DNA of 64,000 nt from Colias croceus (GCF_905220415.1 NC_059555.1:9044001-9108000); one strand, 5' to 3'; positions 1-10,455 are shown, numbered from the stretch's first letter. Translations and numbers: made by a program. Notes: generated by a model from the letters alone, not told the origin.

Positions 1-80
1 AACTTGTCTGCGATACCATCTTTACTTCATCATTTTGTTTACAAATATCAATTTGCATACCGAATGAGACATTCAACTAC

Positions 81-275
81 TAGCTGAATTCCGCGGTTTT
101 ACCAGTAGTGCTCCGCTCCTGTTGGTCTTAGCGTGATGATATTATAGCCTGTAGCCTTCCTCGATAAATGGGCTATCTGACAACCAAGAATTTTTCAAAT
201 CGGACCAGTATTTCCCGAGATTAGTGCGTTCAAAAAAACAAATAAACTCTTCATCTTTATAATATTAGTAAAGAT
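81..275 (+). repeat. Dispersed repeat family B copy
   Basis: Begins near GCTGAATTCCGCGGTTTTAC, carries the family core TGTTGGTCTTAGCGTGATGA and ends in TTTATAATATTAGTAAAG. Other copies in this window lie at 2757, 9820 (partial), 10699, 22101, 22898, 25285, 33420 (tail only), 57607 and 59370, in both orientations. The constant TATAATATTAGTA end resembles a LINE or SINE 3' terminus; the class is inferred. Confidence 0.75.
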
Positions 276-467
276 GTATGTACGATGTATATTATGAATA
301 ATCCGATTTATTTCATAAATAATCATAATTATCCATGACTGGTTATTACGTTTATAATATGAATTTACCAGTCCTAGTCAGTTCAATTCACGGCGTAAAC
401 TGTCTGGAAATAAGAGATCCTAATACGGTCCCTGAATGTTTAAATGAATGCCACTTGCACTTTTAAA

Positions 468-600
468 GTGAAACTTCTTTAGGCGAGTTGAGAGTAAGGT
501 CGCGTCATGGCGTAAGGGACGTCATGGAGTAAGGCGACGATTTTGGTATCTTTGAATCTTGCCAAAGAAGTTTCACTTCGGACACATGTGCTCGGCAGAC
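468..600 (+). mobile_element. Short inverted-repeat element (GTGAAACTTCTTT family)
   Basis: Starts with GTGAAACTTCTTTAGGCG and ends with CCAAAGAAGTTTCACTTC, so the ends are inverted repeats of about 15 bp. The interior GCGTCATGG...GATTTTGGTATCTTTGAA recurs at 29259-29408, 58228-58393 (reverse) and in fragments at 19790 and 61995. No coding capacity; a non-autonomous DNA element. Confidence 0.65.
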
Positions 601-747
601 ACGATCTTTTTTATCATTGTTATTAAAATATTATCTTGCTTTTGTTTACTTTTTCGGCCTATCATTTTGATTTTATTTCGGTAACCTTTTGCCCTGGTTG
701 CATATAAGATATATCACTAAGTAAGTGATAACGTTTTTATATTAATA

Positions 748-955
748 CTAGCTTTCCGCCCGCGGCTTCGCCCGCGTTTTCAAAGAAAAACCCGCATAGT
801 TCCCGTTCCCGAGAGATTTCCGGGATAAAATCTATCCTATCTCTCAAGTTGGATCGAACTGCACATAGTGTGCGAATTTTATTATAATCGGTTAAGTGGT
901 TTAGGAGTCCATTCAGGACAAACATTGTGACACGAGATTTATATACATATACATA
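748..955 (+). repeat. Dispersed repeat family A copy
   Basis: Starts CTAGCTTTCCGCCCGCGGC and contains AAACCCGCATAGTTCCCG and ATTATAATCGGTTAAG, the body of the commonest lepidopteran tail here. The 3' end is degenerate and lacks the usual TATAATATTAGTA terminus. Confidence 0.7.
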
Positions 956-1320
956 TTAAGATTTCTACTCTTCAATATTATATGCCTGAGATGACCTTAC
1001 CTAACATATTAATGCTTTTACGTGGGTTTATTTAACAGTTTTCTTCTTTCTTATTTGACAATTTCATGCAATAAATGTGCAACAACACAAGCAGAATATA
1101 TAGAGAAACTCATAAAATTCAATTGTATCAGTTATATTGTAAAATTTTATTATATAATAAGTGTAAGGCACACATACAAAATAAAATAAAATTATAACAA
1201 ACACAACTAAAACTCTGAAAACATGAAAATGGATATTAAACTAAATTGTTTTTCAATACCACAGTGGCTATCAGAACTCTTGATGGCTATTTAATAACCC
1301 AATAATTATACTGAATTTTT

Positions 1321-1632
1321 ACCCGACTGCCAAAGAAGGAGGGTAATGTTTTTCGAGTGTATGTAAGTATGTATGTATGTCTTTTCCTTTGTGACCACCT
1401 GTAGCCTAAACGGCTTGATGGATTTTGATGTATGAGGTATCGTTAGATTTGTCTTGATTACGGGAGTGTCATAGGATACATTTTATCCTAAAAGTCCCAC
1501 GGGATAAAGACATAATAATATTTTTTCTAAATTTCCCTTTAAAAAAATATGTATGCGGTATCATTAGATTCATTTCAATCACGGGAGTAATTAATATAGG
1601 ATTTTTACTCTTTTTTTAGTGTGCAGTCGGGT
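1321..1632. mobile_element. Element with ACCCGACTGC inverted ends
   Basis: Bounded by ACCCGACTGC at the left and GCAGTCGGGT at the right, a perfect 10 bp inverted repeat, 312 bp apart. The interior has two related segments (GATTTTGATGTATGAGGTAT and the ATGTATGCGGTATCATTAGA block) followed by CACGGGAGT motifs, so it is internally duplicated. Non-coding; probably a MITE. Confidence 0.6.
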
Positions 1633-1692
1633 ATTTTGTTTTTTTAATAATTATCAACACTTGTTATTTTATACTATCAACATTTATTTGTA

Positions 1693-2170
1693 ACTAGCTT
1701 CCGCCCGCGACTCCGTCCGCGCGGATGTCGGTCTTCGCGTGGATGGTTTATTTCTCCATTTTGAGTAGGTACCTCTGACAATAAAATCTTATATATTGGA
1801 CCCAATTCCCAAATACGGCTAGGCCTATAATAATACGCAACATGTGTTTCGCGGTTCTACGGAACAACGTCTATGGATAAAACTGAAAAATTAAGATTAA
1901 TTTTTTTCTACGTATTTTTCCAGGATAAAAAGTATCCTATTTTACGCCCAGGATAATAAGGTATAATTATACCAAGTTTCATCGAAATCGAACTGCTAGT
2001 TTTCACGTGATGCCTTCACATACAGACAGACAGACAGACAGACAAAAATTTTTTTAATTACATATTTGGGTTTGGTATCGATCCAGTAACACCCCCTGCT
2101 ATTTATTTTTTCAATATTTTCAATGTACAGAATTGACCCTTCTACAGATTTATTATAATATGTATAGATT
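1693..2170 (+). repeat. Dispersed repeat family D copy, near full length
   Basis: Begins CTAGCTTCCGCCCGCGACTC, includes GATGTCGGTCTTCGCGTGGA, a (CAGA)n run at 2024-2043 and ends AATGTACAGAATTGACCC...TTATTATAATATGTATAGAT. Copies on the minus strand lie at 44371-44686 and 60205-60925. This is the longest copy of the family here and serves as the reference for the other two. Confidence 0.75.
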
Positions 2171-2712
2171 GAGGACTTGTTTGTAATTGAGGACTTGAGT
2201 TCAGCCGCCTACGAGCTACGCATACTAGACATCCATCCTGGCTTCGCTCGGGAATTATTACTGTAGTAGATAGAATCCTAAATTACAAACGTAAATATTT
2301 ATAGGACATTTTATTATACAATACCAGAAATAAGAATAGATAAAATAACACAATTAAAATGTACACATGACAAGTGGTCAGCGGCCTTATTGCTTTAGCA
2401 ATCTCTTCCAGGCGACTATAAATATATCATATAGGAGGAGTTAAATTACAAGACACAATTAAAAATAGAAAAGAAACATCTACTGCTAATCCAGATTCGA
2501 ATCTATCTCTGCGCAAAACTGCACGCAATTCTGACCAGCTATTTCCATCCTTCCACATAAACTCTCTTGTTCACAATATGAGTACGCGAGTAATTTTGAC
2601 CTAAATTCATTTCACAAAATGTACTACGCAGTTACCTACTTTCTATTTTTACCTACATTTGTTTTAATTCCGTGGGCTAAAATGTAATTAAAATTTTAAT
2701 TATACTATTAGA

Positions 2713-3105
2713 CTAGCTTACCACCCGCGGCTTCGCCCGCTTTGTCTAAAACCTAATCTATACTAATATTATAAAGCTGAAGAATTTGTTTGTTTGTTTG
2801 AACGCGCTAATCTCGGGAACTACTGGTCCGATTTGAAAAATTCTTTCGGTGTTAGATAGCTCATTTATCGAGGAAGGCTGGCTATATATCATCACGCTAC
2901 GGCCAACAGGAGTGGAGCCACGGGGGTGAAACCGCGCGGAGCAGCTAGTCAATTATATACTAAAACCTTCGTCTTGAATCACTCTATCTATTAAAAAAAC
3001 CACATCAAAATCCGTTACGTAGTTTTAAAGATTTAAGCACACAAAAGGACATAGGGACATAGGGGCAGAGAAAGCGACTTTGTTTTATACTATGTATATC
3101 TAGTG
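2713..3105 (+). repeat. Dispersed repeat family C copy, split by a family B insertion
   Basis: The family C tail starts CTAGCTTACCACCCGCGGC, runs to CTAAAACCTAAT, is broken, and resumes with ATTATATACTAAAACCTTC...GAGAAAGCGACTTTGTTTTA. The intervening 2757-2949 is a complete family B copy in reverse orientation. Intact family C copies lie reverse at 7755-7953, 23525-23702 and 46515-46686. Confidence 0.8.
2757..2949 (-). mobile_element. Family B element nested in family C
   Basis: Reads on the minus strand from CTAGCTGCTCCGCGCGGTTT to TATAATATTAGTATAG. Both junctions with the host repeat are sharp, so this copy moved after the host copy had inserted. Confidence 0.75.
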
Positions 3106-3530
3106 ATAAGTTACAATTTTTGTTTACATTTAAATAAAAACTACCAATCTGTTTAAATAACTACTAAGTAAACATGATTATAAAAATGTTTTTAGATATT
3201 GAACATGAGGTTACTTATATTATATCTGCGAATGATTTTTTTTATGCAGATAATTTGTTTTTATCGTTATATTATATTGACCTATCCAATAATTATCTGT
3301 TTTGTTTTATGGCGCAAATAAAATTATTTTTATCATTGTTTTTTTTTCATTCGACGACTAACTTGAAAATATTTTTTCAGAAATATGTACATAAGATACC
3401 GATTATATGAACACCTAATTTAAAAAAAATTGCTTCAACTTAGGCCATAATAACGAAACGTACATATTATAAACTTTTCCATTCTTAATACTAAGCTACC
3501 AATACTAGATGTGTAATGTGTATAGATAGC

Positions 3531-3689
3531 CCGGGAGATACTGACACAAAATTTTGTGTCATTTGTAACAGGATGGCGGTTCTACAGGGGTCTGACCATC
3601 ATTTTTCTATTTGTCATTGCGTACTAAGAACCCTGTAGAACCGCCATCCTTTAACAAATGACCCAAAATGTTGTGTCAGTATCTCCCGG
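3531..3689. mobile_element. Foldback (hairpin) element, 59 bp arms
   Basis: Left arm 3531-3589 (starting CCGGGAGATACTGACACAAA) and right arm 3631-3689 (ending TGTGTCAGTATCTCCCGG) are reverse complements with few mismatches, separated by a loop of about 41 bp. The AT-rich part of each arm contains a smaller palindrome (ACACAAAATTTTGTGT). No coding. It fits a foldback MITE. Confidence 0.7.
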
Positions 3690-4082
3690 CCTAAGCCGTT
3701 TTACGCTAAAAAAATATAACACTATAAAAACAAATGAGTTTACAGATATCGATTAATTTACAAAAAACGTAACAGTGTCAATTTTTATCACCAACCTTGA
3801 GAGTTGAGAGAGGCGCATCATACTCTGTTATTCGCAAGATTAGAGTTAAAAATATCGTTTTATTTGTTGTTTTTTATATTATTTGTAGAGGGTGAACGTT
3901 AACACATCTGAATATGTACGTACTTATAGATTGCTAAAGATATATGTAAGTAGGGATTTTTTAAAAGATTGTGAAACTATTCTTTTTTTGTTTGGGTTTT
4001 CATTCTCTCCTACGGACAACCTCACACTTTTAGATTGATTTAGAACGAAAAAAAAAGTGTGTGTACTTATGTACACGCGTTA

Positions 4083-4263
4083 GAAGTTATACTTCTTTGG
4101 CGTATGGAAAAAATACTAGAATATACAACTTGAACATAGTTATCAACTTTCATACCACCTAGAACTAACTTCATGCTGTTAAATTTAGGTGTCGGTGTGC
4201 GCGCGCATCGTAAAAATTCTCTCTCATCATTTTTCTCCATCGCGCCAAAAGAAGTATAACTTC
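4083..4263. mobile_element. Element with GAAGTTATACTTCTTTGGCG inverted ends
   Basis: Left end GAAGTTATACTTCTTTGGCG is matched by right end CGCCAAAAGAAGTATAACTTC, about 180 bp apart. The ends resemble those of the GTGAAACTTCTTT elements elsewhere in the window, so the two groups may share a transposase. No coding. Confidence 0.6.
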
Positions 4264-5028
4264 AAAAAAACGACATTATACTTTAGAGGTTTTCCGAGAT
4301 CCACATCCACACTGAACCGAGAAGATATTTGAGTATAGAAATATGTATAAAGAAATCCATAGGATTTTCGCTGAGTAAACAAAAAATGTTGTAAACAAGT
4401 TTACTTTACATCAAATTTGATACTGAAATTATTACTTACAAATTTGAAGGGGAAAGTTTATACGCTAACGTCAGCAGAAGATTTTGAAGCAGGCCGCAAT
4501 AAGAGGGTATGAAAAAACTCATAAGATGAGATGAAAATCTTAGAATTTTTAATCGAGCCGTAAAAATTGGCAAGCAGAATACTTATTGCAGCTTAAAATG
4601 ATTTTTGCAGATCAGAATATATTAAAGGCTACGGACGCTCGAAAAATTTTATAAAGTGCAATTCAATAAAAGGAGGTAACATTTGCTAGTGGAACGAAAA
4701 AATAACAAATGGATTTGGTAATGTCGGTTGAGCGAAGAATAAGAAATTTTATGATAATTAGCGCATAAACTTTATAGTATCGAAAGTATACGGCAATAGC
4801 TTGTATGCTTATCTCTGGGAGATATCTATTCCTCTATTCTTGTATGCATATGTTTGTCTAAACGAGATAATCTCAGGAATTAATCAGTTAATCTTCAGCT
4901 TTACAAAATATAACAATTAGTTTCCTCATTAGTTGCTCAAACTCATACTTAACATATCCCTAAACACATTACATAATAGAGCTCCAAACTAACGACGTAA
5001 CAGCAGATTATCTTTATAGACATAAAAA

Positions 5029-5225
5029 ATGACTAGCTTTCCGCCCGCGGCTTCACCCGCGTATCGAAGAAAAACCCGTATACTACCCGTTCCTGTGGAA
5101 TTTCTGTGTTCCGTGAAAAATCTATCCTACGTGTTGATCCAAACTACCCTCTATGTGTATGTGTGTGCCTTTCATTATAATCGGCTCAACAGTATTTTCG
5201 TGAATGAGTAACAAACATCCATACA
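5029..5225 (+). repeat. Dispersed repeat family A copy
   Basis: Starts CTAGCTTTCCGCCCGCGGC with CACCCGCG in place of CGCCCGCG, then AAAAACCCGTATACTACCC and TTCATTATAATCGGCTCAAC, ending near AGTAACAAACATCCATACAT. Truncated before the TATAATATTAG terminus. Confidence 0.7.
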
Positions 5226-5858
5226 TACATGCTCACAAAATTTAGCAGTTGTTATATGTAGTATGATTTGCCAAATTTCTCTAAAGTTAACGGCATTTTA
5301 ATTTCCCTAATACGGCACAAGGCCGCGCGAGCTCACAGCGCATTAATTATTTCACGTTTTTATTTACTTTACACAATACTTATGTTACGTATTACGTTAA
5401 ATTATGAAACATATGGCAATGAGCGTAGTCGCATATATCCATAATCTTTTTGTTATTGTTTAACCCAACACGTTTATTGTTAATTTACTCAACAAATTTA
5501 TTTATTCAATTACTAGCTGTTGCCCGCGACTTCGTCCGCGATTAGGTCGTATTTCGTCATTCGTCGTTTAAAAAAAATACGTGACACTTTATTTTAAAAT
5601 TTTCTTAATTATTGTCTCTTATAAAATTTAACTACATTAAAATTGAACACTCTGATAAGAAAATCTTAAAATCTGAAGAAAACATGAATGTGGTTTAAAT
5701 TCTACATTACTTAGTATCAAATAATAATCTAAATTAAATGTAGATTAACAGTTTGAGCAAACCATTATAGAATATGTACCTAAGTATTAAATTACGTTAG
5801 TTTACATAGTAACTTTACTAAAAACACGATGACTATCTTTCGCGCTCGATACCACAAA

Positions 5859-6037
5859 CTAAGCATGTTTGTGGTACGTGGCCCGCGTCACTTGACCCCC
5901 CGCGAGTTCCCCTCCGTTGCTATGCGAAAATACATTCGTCGCCCTACTGTAGGAAAAATTGTAATACTGTGGCCTGGGCGTTATAACACGTCCAGGGAGT
6001 TCCTGAGTGCCGATATCACCATCTTGAGGAAAAGCTT
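5859..6037 (-). CDS. Candidate terminal exon, unidentified protein
   Basis: A 179 bp open stretch on the minus strand follows an AG (ATTAG at 6038-6042) and ends at TAG 5859-5861. It encodes about 58 residues including GDIGTQELPGRV and GELAGGQVTRATYHKHA. GC is near 50 % in a 30 % background. It enters in phase 1. It could be the last exon of the gene starting at 11770, but the exon found there ends in phase 2, so at least one more exon would be needed. It also sits next to a decayed Helitron and could be transposon debris. Not recognised. Confidence 0.3.
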
Positions 6038-6139
6038 CTAATGTCGATTTAAAACTGCATACATACGAATTAACCTGTTTTAAAATTGTGAAATGAGTTC
6101 AGTTTTAAATTTGAGAAATATTGATTTCTTGTATTCCAC

Positions 6140-6345
6140 TATTCGTTGTAGTCGAATACAAAATATATTTAAACAAACTTAGCTTGGCCTTCAGGCAAAA
6201 GGGATCCTATCAAATGGTAAACTTGACCTTGTATCTTAAAAGTAAGCATGAACGGATCTTCTGATAATTATTGAGCACCAAAGGATCATTTGAAACGCAC
6301 TACTATAAGAGCGAATATTGTCTAATAACAGTTTACATTGCACCA
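6140..6345 (-). pseudogene. Decayed Helitron replicase-helicase fragment
   Basis: On the minus strand the frames read LLDNIRSYSSAFQM, then after a frameshift SFGAQ, then DPFMLTFKIQGQVYHLIG and SLLPEGQAKFV, then a stop followed by IYFVFDYNE. The order NIRxYNxAFxM, SFGA, GxVYHxIGSLLP, KFxQxYF is the signature of the Helitron-like N-terminal region of the Rep/helicase protein of Helitron rolling-circle transposons. At least one frameshift and two stops make it non-functional. The rest of the protein (Rep and Pif1-type helicase) is absent. Confidence 0.7.
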
Positions 6346-7208
6346 CAGAATACATAATAGTAGCTAAACGCTAATTGCACAGTATGTTCCTCTAAAAGTA
6401 GTGATTTTGTGAAAGGTTCCGGTGTATCTTAAAACGAAAGCCGACTCGCCTTACTACACTATAAAGCATTACAAAAAGAACATACTACGTTAATATCGCC
6501 TATACAAAAAATGATGAATGAATGTTACAATATACTTTGACTACTTTGACTGTTAGTTAAAGTTTATTTTTACTAACAACATGTAAATGAAGAAGAAATA
6601 ATAATTACCAACGAACTAACCTTTTCTATAATACTTAACACGGCACATTTTTCAAATTATCTTGCTCAACTCTACTAAAAAATTTGAGGGTTTTGTTGGA
6701 ACTTTAATACGTAAAAACTATGATATATCTAAACTACGATACAACTTGCATGCGGAAATGCTCATTACAATTGTGAATCTAAAGAATAACTAACATACTG
6801 TTCAATTTTATTGAGCTGATGAATATCTTTTGCCTGGAAGAAATCACCGTCGCCTAACTATAATGTGTTTTCTTATAAAACCGTTACATAATTTATTTTA
6901 TCTACTTAAATAATGAAAATGATATATTTATAAAATATAAAACATATTATGTAAAATGATTAAAAATAAATAAATGAAGCAACTACGATTCAAAGAAAAC
7001 ATCTTTTTCAGTGTGAAAATGCTCTAAGCAATCCTGGATGATGAACTGTATATCATGTACCTACTCTGATCCCAGTACGGTCGGTACGTCGATAGCCATA
7101 ACGATAAATATTATAATCAGATAAACGCAAAGTCAAAATAAAAACATTACTTGTAAAGTTGTGAGTGCAAAATTTACGTTTCATTTGGCAATAAAAATTT
7201 TTTCGGTA

Positions 7209-7480
7209 CTAAAACGTAGTAGTTTGATATGTGGTTGGCTGCCCCTCCTCTCCTTCCTGAAAAATATCCTCCAAAATTTCCCGAGATACTTCCAATGATT
7301 GAACCATTGGACGTTGGACATTAACTTCAGTCAAAAATTGACGAAGCGGATGATTACTAATTTCCACTTAATCCTCGCTGCTACTGTCTTTATCATCAAA
7401 TCATCAATTTTCAAGTGGTGTAGTAAAAATATCAGCAGAAATCGTCTTCCAAAGGCGATATAATTTTATTAGCATTGAAT
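7209..7480 (-). pseudogene. Coding-like relic with stop and frameshift
   Basis: After an AG at 7481-7482 the minus strand reads NANKIISPLEDDF, then in a shifted frame FDDKDSSSED, a TAA, and an open run of about 46 residues containing HPLRQFLTEVNVQRP, SLEVSREILEDIFQEGE and ending TTTF-stop at 7209-7211. Composition and the acidic SSSED segment look like real protein, but the in-frame stop and the shift argue for decay. I do not recognise the family; a transposase or host-gene fragment is possible. Confidence 0.35.
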
Positions 7481-7591
7481 CTGTAAATAAAAAAATCAAA
7501 AGTTAACTGTAAATCTATAAAAAAACTACTTACAAATAAAATTTTATCAAAAACTTCTGTTCCCAATGCACCTCAAAATAATAAAAGAATC

Positions 7592-7631
7592 ATTCATTTC
7601 ATTTCATTTCATTTCATTTCATTTCATTTCA
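7592..7631. repeat. (ATTTC)n microsatellite
   Basis: Eight uninterrupted ATTTC units in a row. No sign of function. Confidence 0.9.
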
Positions 7632-7754
7632 ATAATTAATACCTGTAAGTAACAACTTACCTTTTGTGGGAACGCATGATGGTGAAAATTCACAAAACAC
7701 GAAGATTGCATTTGATATTTTTGGTTTTATGGCATTCAATTGCTTTATAAATAT

Positions 7755-7953
7755 CACTACATAGTATGAAAAAAGTCGCTTTCTGTGTCCCTATGTCCCT
7801 ATGTCCCTTTGTATGCTTAAATCTTTAAAACTTCGCAACAGATTTTGATGCGGTTTTTTTAATAGATAGACTGATTCAAGAGGAAGGTTTTAGTACATAA
7901 TTTATTAGGTTTTAGACAAAGCGGACGAAGCCGCGGGCGGTAAGCTAGTAAAT
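7755..7953 (-). repeat. Dispersed repeat family C copy
   Basis: Complete reverse copy from ACATAGTATGAAAAAAGTCG to GCCGCGGGCGGTAAGCTAGT, with the family landmarks CCCTATGTCCC, GATTTTGATGCGGTTTTTTT and GAGGAAGGTTTTAGTACATA. It supplies the intact arrangement against which the interrupted copy at 2713 can be compared. Confidence 0.8.
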
Positions 7954-8225
7954 TTATAAAACACGAAGATTTTTAAAATTGTAACTAATGAACACAACAA
8001 TATATTATTATACTCTTTGGAACACAATCATTAGATTAACTGTAGATAATGGTGTCTATTTTTACTTAAAATAATAAACATCTACCCTCACTTTAAAAAA
8101 ATGTAGTTTATTATTTACACGAAATATATCTTATAGGGAACGGAAGATATGGGTTAAAGAGTTAAATAAATAAATAACATAATTATATTTAAATTATTAA
8201 TTTTTAACATTGTGTTCAGTAGTGT

Positions 8226-8560
8226 TAACATGTAAATTGATTTGATTTTTACGAAATCTCATAGATGGCGCTGTTACAAAATTAACATTATACAACTTAC
8301 ATTCTTTAAGCTATGTTTCTCTTCCCAAGTTACTTAAATGGCATAATTTTTATAGTGTCAATATAGATATTGTCAAACAACATTTATATATGCGTCATTT
8401 GATTATTAATTTCCAATAGTTAACGTGTAAATTGATTTGATTTTTATAACATTTAATAGATGGCGCTGTTTCTAATTTGTCTTTATACTACTAAATTCAT
8501 TAAACTGTTTCTCTGCCCAAATTACGTAAATGACATAGTTTTTTATTTTGTAAAGCTAGA
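8226..8560. repeat. Diverged tandem duplication, about 190 bp unit
   Basis: The block GTAAATTGATTTGATTTTTA...ATAGATGGCGCTGTT...CCCAA(G/A)TTAC occurs at 8230-8350 and again at 8425-8545 with many substitutions. It is non-coding; a duplicated repeat fragment is the simplest reading. Confidence 0.6.
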
Positions 8561-8649
8561 TAATAGCATGGCTTACTCGAAACCAACATTTAAACATGAG
8601 TCTTTAGATTGTACGCTGTCGTAATACACGGAATACGTAAGAAAAATAA

Positions 8650-8955
8650 AGGTTCACAGCTCCTCCCCCGTAGGTGATAGCTTGATAATATGTAGCCTAT
8701 AGCCTCACCCGACCTGTTAGTAATATTCATGCAAAATTTGAAGTCAATCTATGCAGTACTTTTCGAGATTAGCTCGGACAAACATACAGACAAACAGACA
8801 AACAGACAAACAGACAAACAGACAAACAGACAAAAATTCTAAAAACTATGTTTTTGGCTTCTATATCGATTATAGATCACGGCCCAGGTATTCTTTTAAA
8901 AAAATATTCAATGTACAGTTTTGACTTTCCTACGATTTTATTATATGTATAGATA
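8650..8955 (+). repeat. Family D-related tail with (GACAAACA)n array
   Basis: Contains CTCCCCCGTAGGTGATAGC, a 58 bp GACAAACA array at 8777-8834, and the family D style terminus ATTCAATGTACAGTTTTGAC...TTATTATATGTATAGATA. The array is an expanded form of the short CAGA run in other family D copies. Confidence 0.65.
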
Positions 8956-9002
8956 CTTCTTCTTGTAGCACTTTTGAATCGTCATAATATATTGAATTCC
9001 TT

Positions 9003-9088
9003 TTTTTTAAGTGGGGAAATTTTACATCAGATAAACACGGCTTCCCCGGGAGCCTACCGACGGATTCCTACCGACTAAAATTAATCTA
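9003..9088 (-). repeat. LINE-like tail fragment (GTCGGTAGGAATCCG type)
   Basis: On the minus strand it reads TTTAGTCGGTAGGAATCCG, then GGCTCCCGGGGAAGCCGTG, and ends CCCCACTTAAAAAAAA. A plus-strand relative lies at 21752-21880 with the same order. The oligo-A end suggests a retrotransposon 3' terminus. Confidence 0.6.
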
Positions 9089-9619
9089 AATACAATAGAA
9101 GGTTAGCTTGTACAGAAGATATTGAAAAAATTACGTCGATAATAACTTCGACAATAAAATATAATATAAAACGCAACATCATTGTAGACATTAAGATAAA
9201 TTATGTATCATCGAGAAGAATACTTGAAAAGAAAATGTTAAGCAAAGGCAATTAATAAACAAAGTAATACCTATTAACAAAGAAATAAATTATTATTCAA
9301 ATAGTATCACAAAAAATAACATTAGCATAAAGTATTATTCAGACATTATTCATACAAATTCAAATGTTTACCTTAAATTTTTTTGTTTGATTTACCATAT
9401 TATATGACAGGAAAAATATTATTATAATAGGATTTACCGATGCCAAAAGGGAAAAATATAGATATAGTATGTATAGGCAACTAGCTTTTTGCCCATGGCT
9501 TCGCCAACATAGATTAAAGTATCTCTATTGCGTTGTGAGAGGAGGACAGACAAACAAATACTCTTCCGTATTTATAATATTGATAATATTATATTATTAT
9601 GTTACAGTAGTCAGTAAGA

Positions 9620-9804
9620 GGTAGCGCGCAAGAGCAACTTTTGTCTCCGCAACTATTTTGTCTCTTCATCAACTCTACCTATGGGGAGTTGCACAGACAT
9701 GTATCAAGTTGCGTCGCTACGTGCGCGCACTTTCTTACTAGCCCATAGAGTTGATGGGAGAGACAAAATAGTTGCGGAGACAAAAGTTGCTCTTGCGCGC
9801 TAGC
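9620..9804. mobile_element. Foldback (hairpin) element, about 61 bp arms
   Basis: The left arm (9622-9683, TAGCGCGCAAGAGCAACTTT onward) and right arm (9742-9802, ending CTCTTGCGCGCTA) are nearly perfect reverse complements over about 61 bp, with a 58 bp centre. Non-coding; foldback MITE. Confidence 0.7.
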
Positions 9805-10136
9805 TCTAAAGAACAGCCCTGCGGTTTTACCCGCATTGCTCCGATAATATTGGTCTTAGCATAATGATATAACCTTACTCGAAAATCCTTTCTAAGCCAT
9901 AATTTTTACACGCTTTATATTAGCTTCACCTGTATGTTTGTAACCGACTTCTTTGGGCGCGATTTTGACCCACTTTAAACGGCCAGATTTCGTTCAAACT
10001 TTGTAGATTTATTGAGGACCGATGACAATACACTAATTTGATAAAATTTTCTATTTTTTAGTTCGGTTTTCTATAAAAAGCGTGTTTTTTAGTTTTTTTA
10101 AACTATTATTATTATTTCAAGCTGTATCCCCTATAA

Positions 10137-10437
10137 TCGGTTCAGAAGTATTTGCGTGAAAGAGTAACAAACACACACACATCCTCACAAACTTTCGCAT
10201 TTATAATACTAGATTTCCGCCCGCGGCTTCGCCCTTGTTTGCAAAGGAAAACCCGCATAGTTCCCGTTCCCGTGGGATTTCCGGGATAAAAACTATCCTA
10301 TGTGTTAATCCAAGTTACCCTCTATATGTGTGCTAAATTTCATTATAATCGGTTCAGTAGTATTTGCGTGAAAGAGTAACAAATACACACACATCCTCAC
10401 AAACTTTCGCATTTATAATATTAGTAGGATTAATATA
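10137..10437 (+). repeat. Two family A copies, head to tail
   Basis: A truncated copy ends with AGAGTAACAAACACACACAC...CATTTATAATACTAG at about 10215 and is followed directly by a nearly complete copy (TTCCGCCCGCGGCTTCGCCC to TATAATATTAGTAGGATT at 10437). The second copy shows all family landmarks and is among the best preserved in the window. Confidence 0.75.
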
Positions 10438-10455
10438 GCTACTAATTTAACATAC

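Larger units (their letters stand above)
1..5858. other. Gene-poor, repeat-rich left flank
   Basis: I see no gene supported by long open frames, splice sites and recognisable protein in this stretch. It holds dispersed lepidopteran repeat tails, several inverted-repeat elements listed separately, and AT-rich single-copy DNA. A short 5' tip of another tail lies near 5515-5560 (CTAGCTGTTGCCCGCGAC). It may be intergenic, or an intron of the minus-strand gene whose first exons lie at 10.5-11.8 kb; the sequence alone does not decide this. Confidence 0.6.
6346..10455. other. Repeat-rich stretch with weak coding-like islands
   Basis: Apart from the elements listed, two minus-strand islands look protein-like: 6795-6853 (reading DGDFFQAKDIHQLNKIEQY between an AG and a GT) and 7209-7480. 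A LINE-like tail fragment reading TTAGCTTCACCTGTATGTTT lies at about 9918-10130 and recurs at about 15510. A partial family B copy sits near 9820-9900. No complete gene is supported. Confidence 0.5.

Noticed and set aside
2460..2600. Minus-strand stretch with readable peptides in all three frames (e.g. RMEIAGQNCVQFCAEIDS)
   Set aside because: No frame is long, splice signals are weak, and three equally plausible frames point to chance.
5829..6041. 70-codon plus-strand frame
   Set aside because: The minus strand of the same DNA has the better coding pattern and an acceptor; no plus-strand context.
8777..8834. CRISPR-like array
   Set aside because: It is an 8 bp GACAAACA microsatellite without spacers, in an animal genome.
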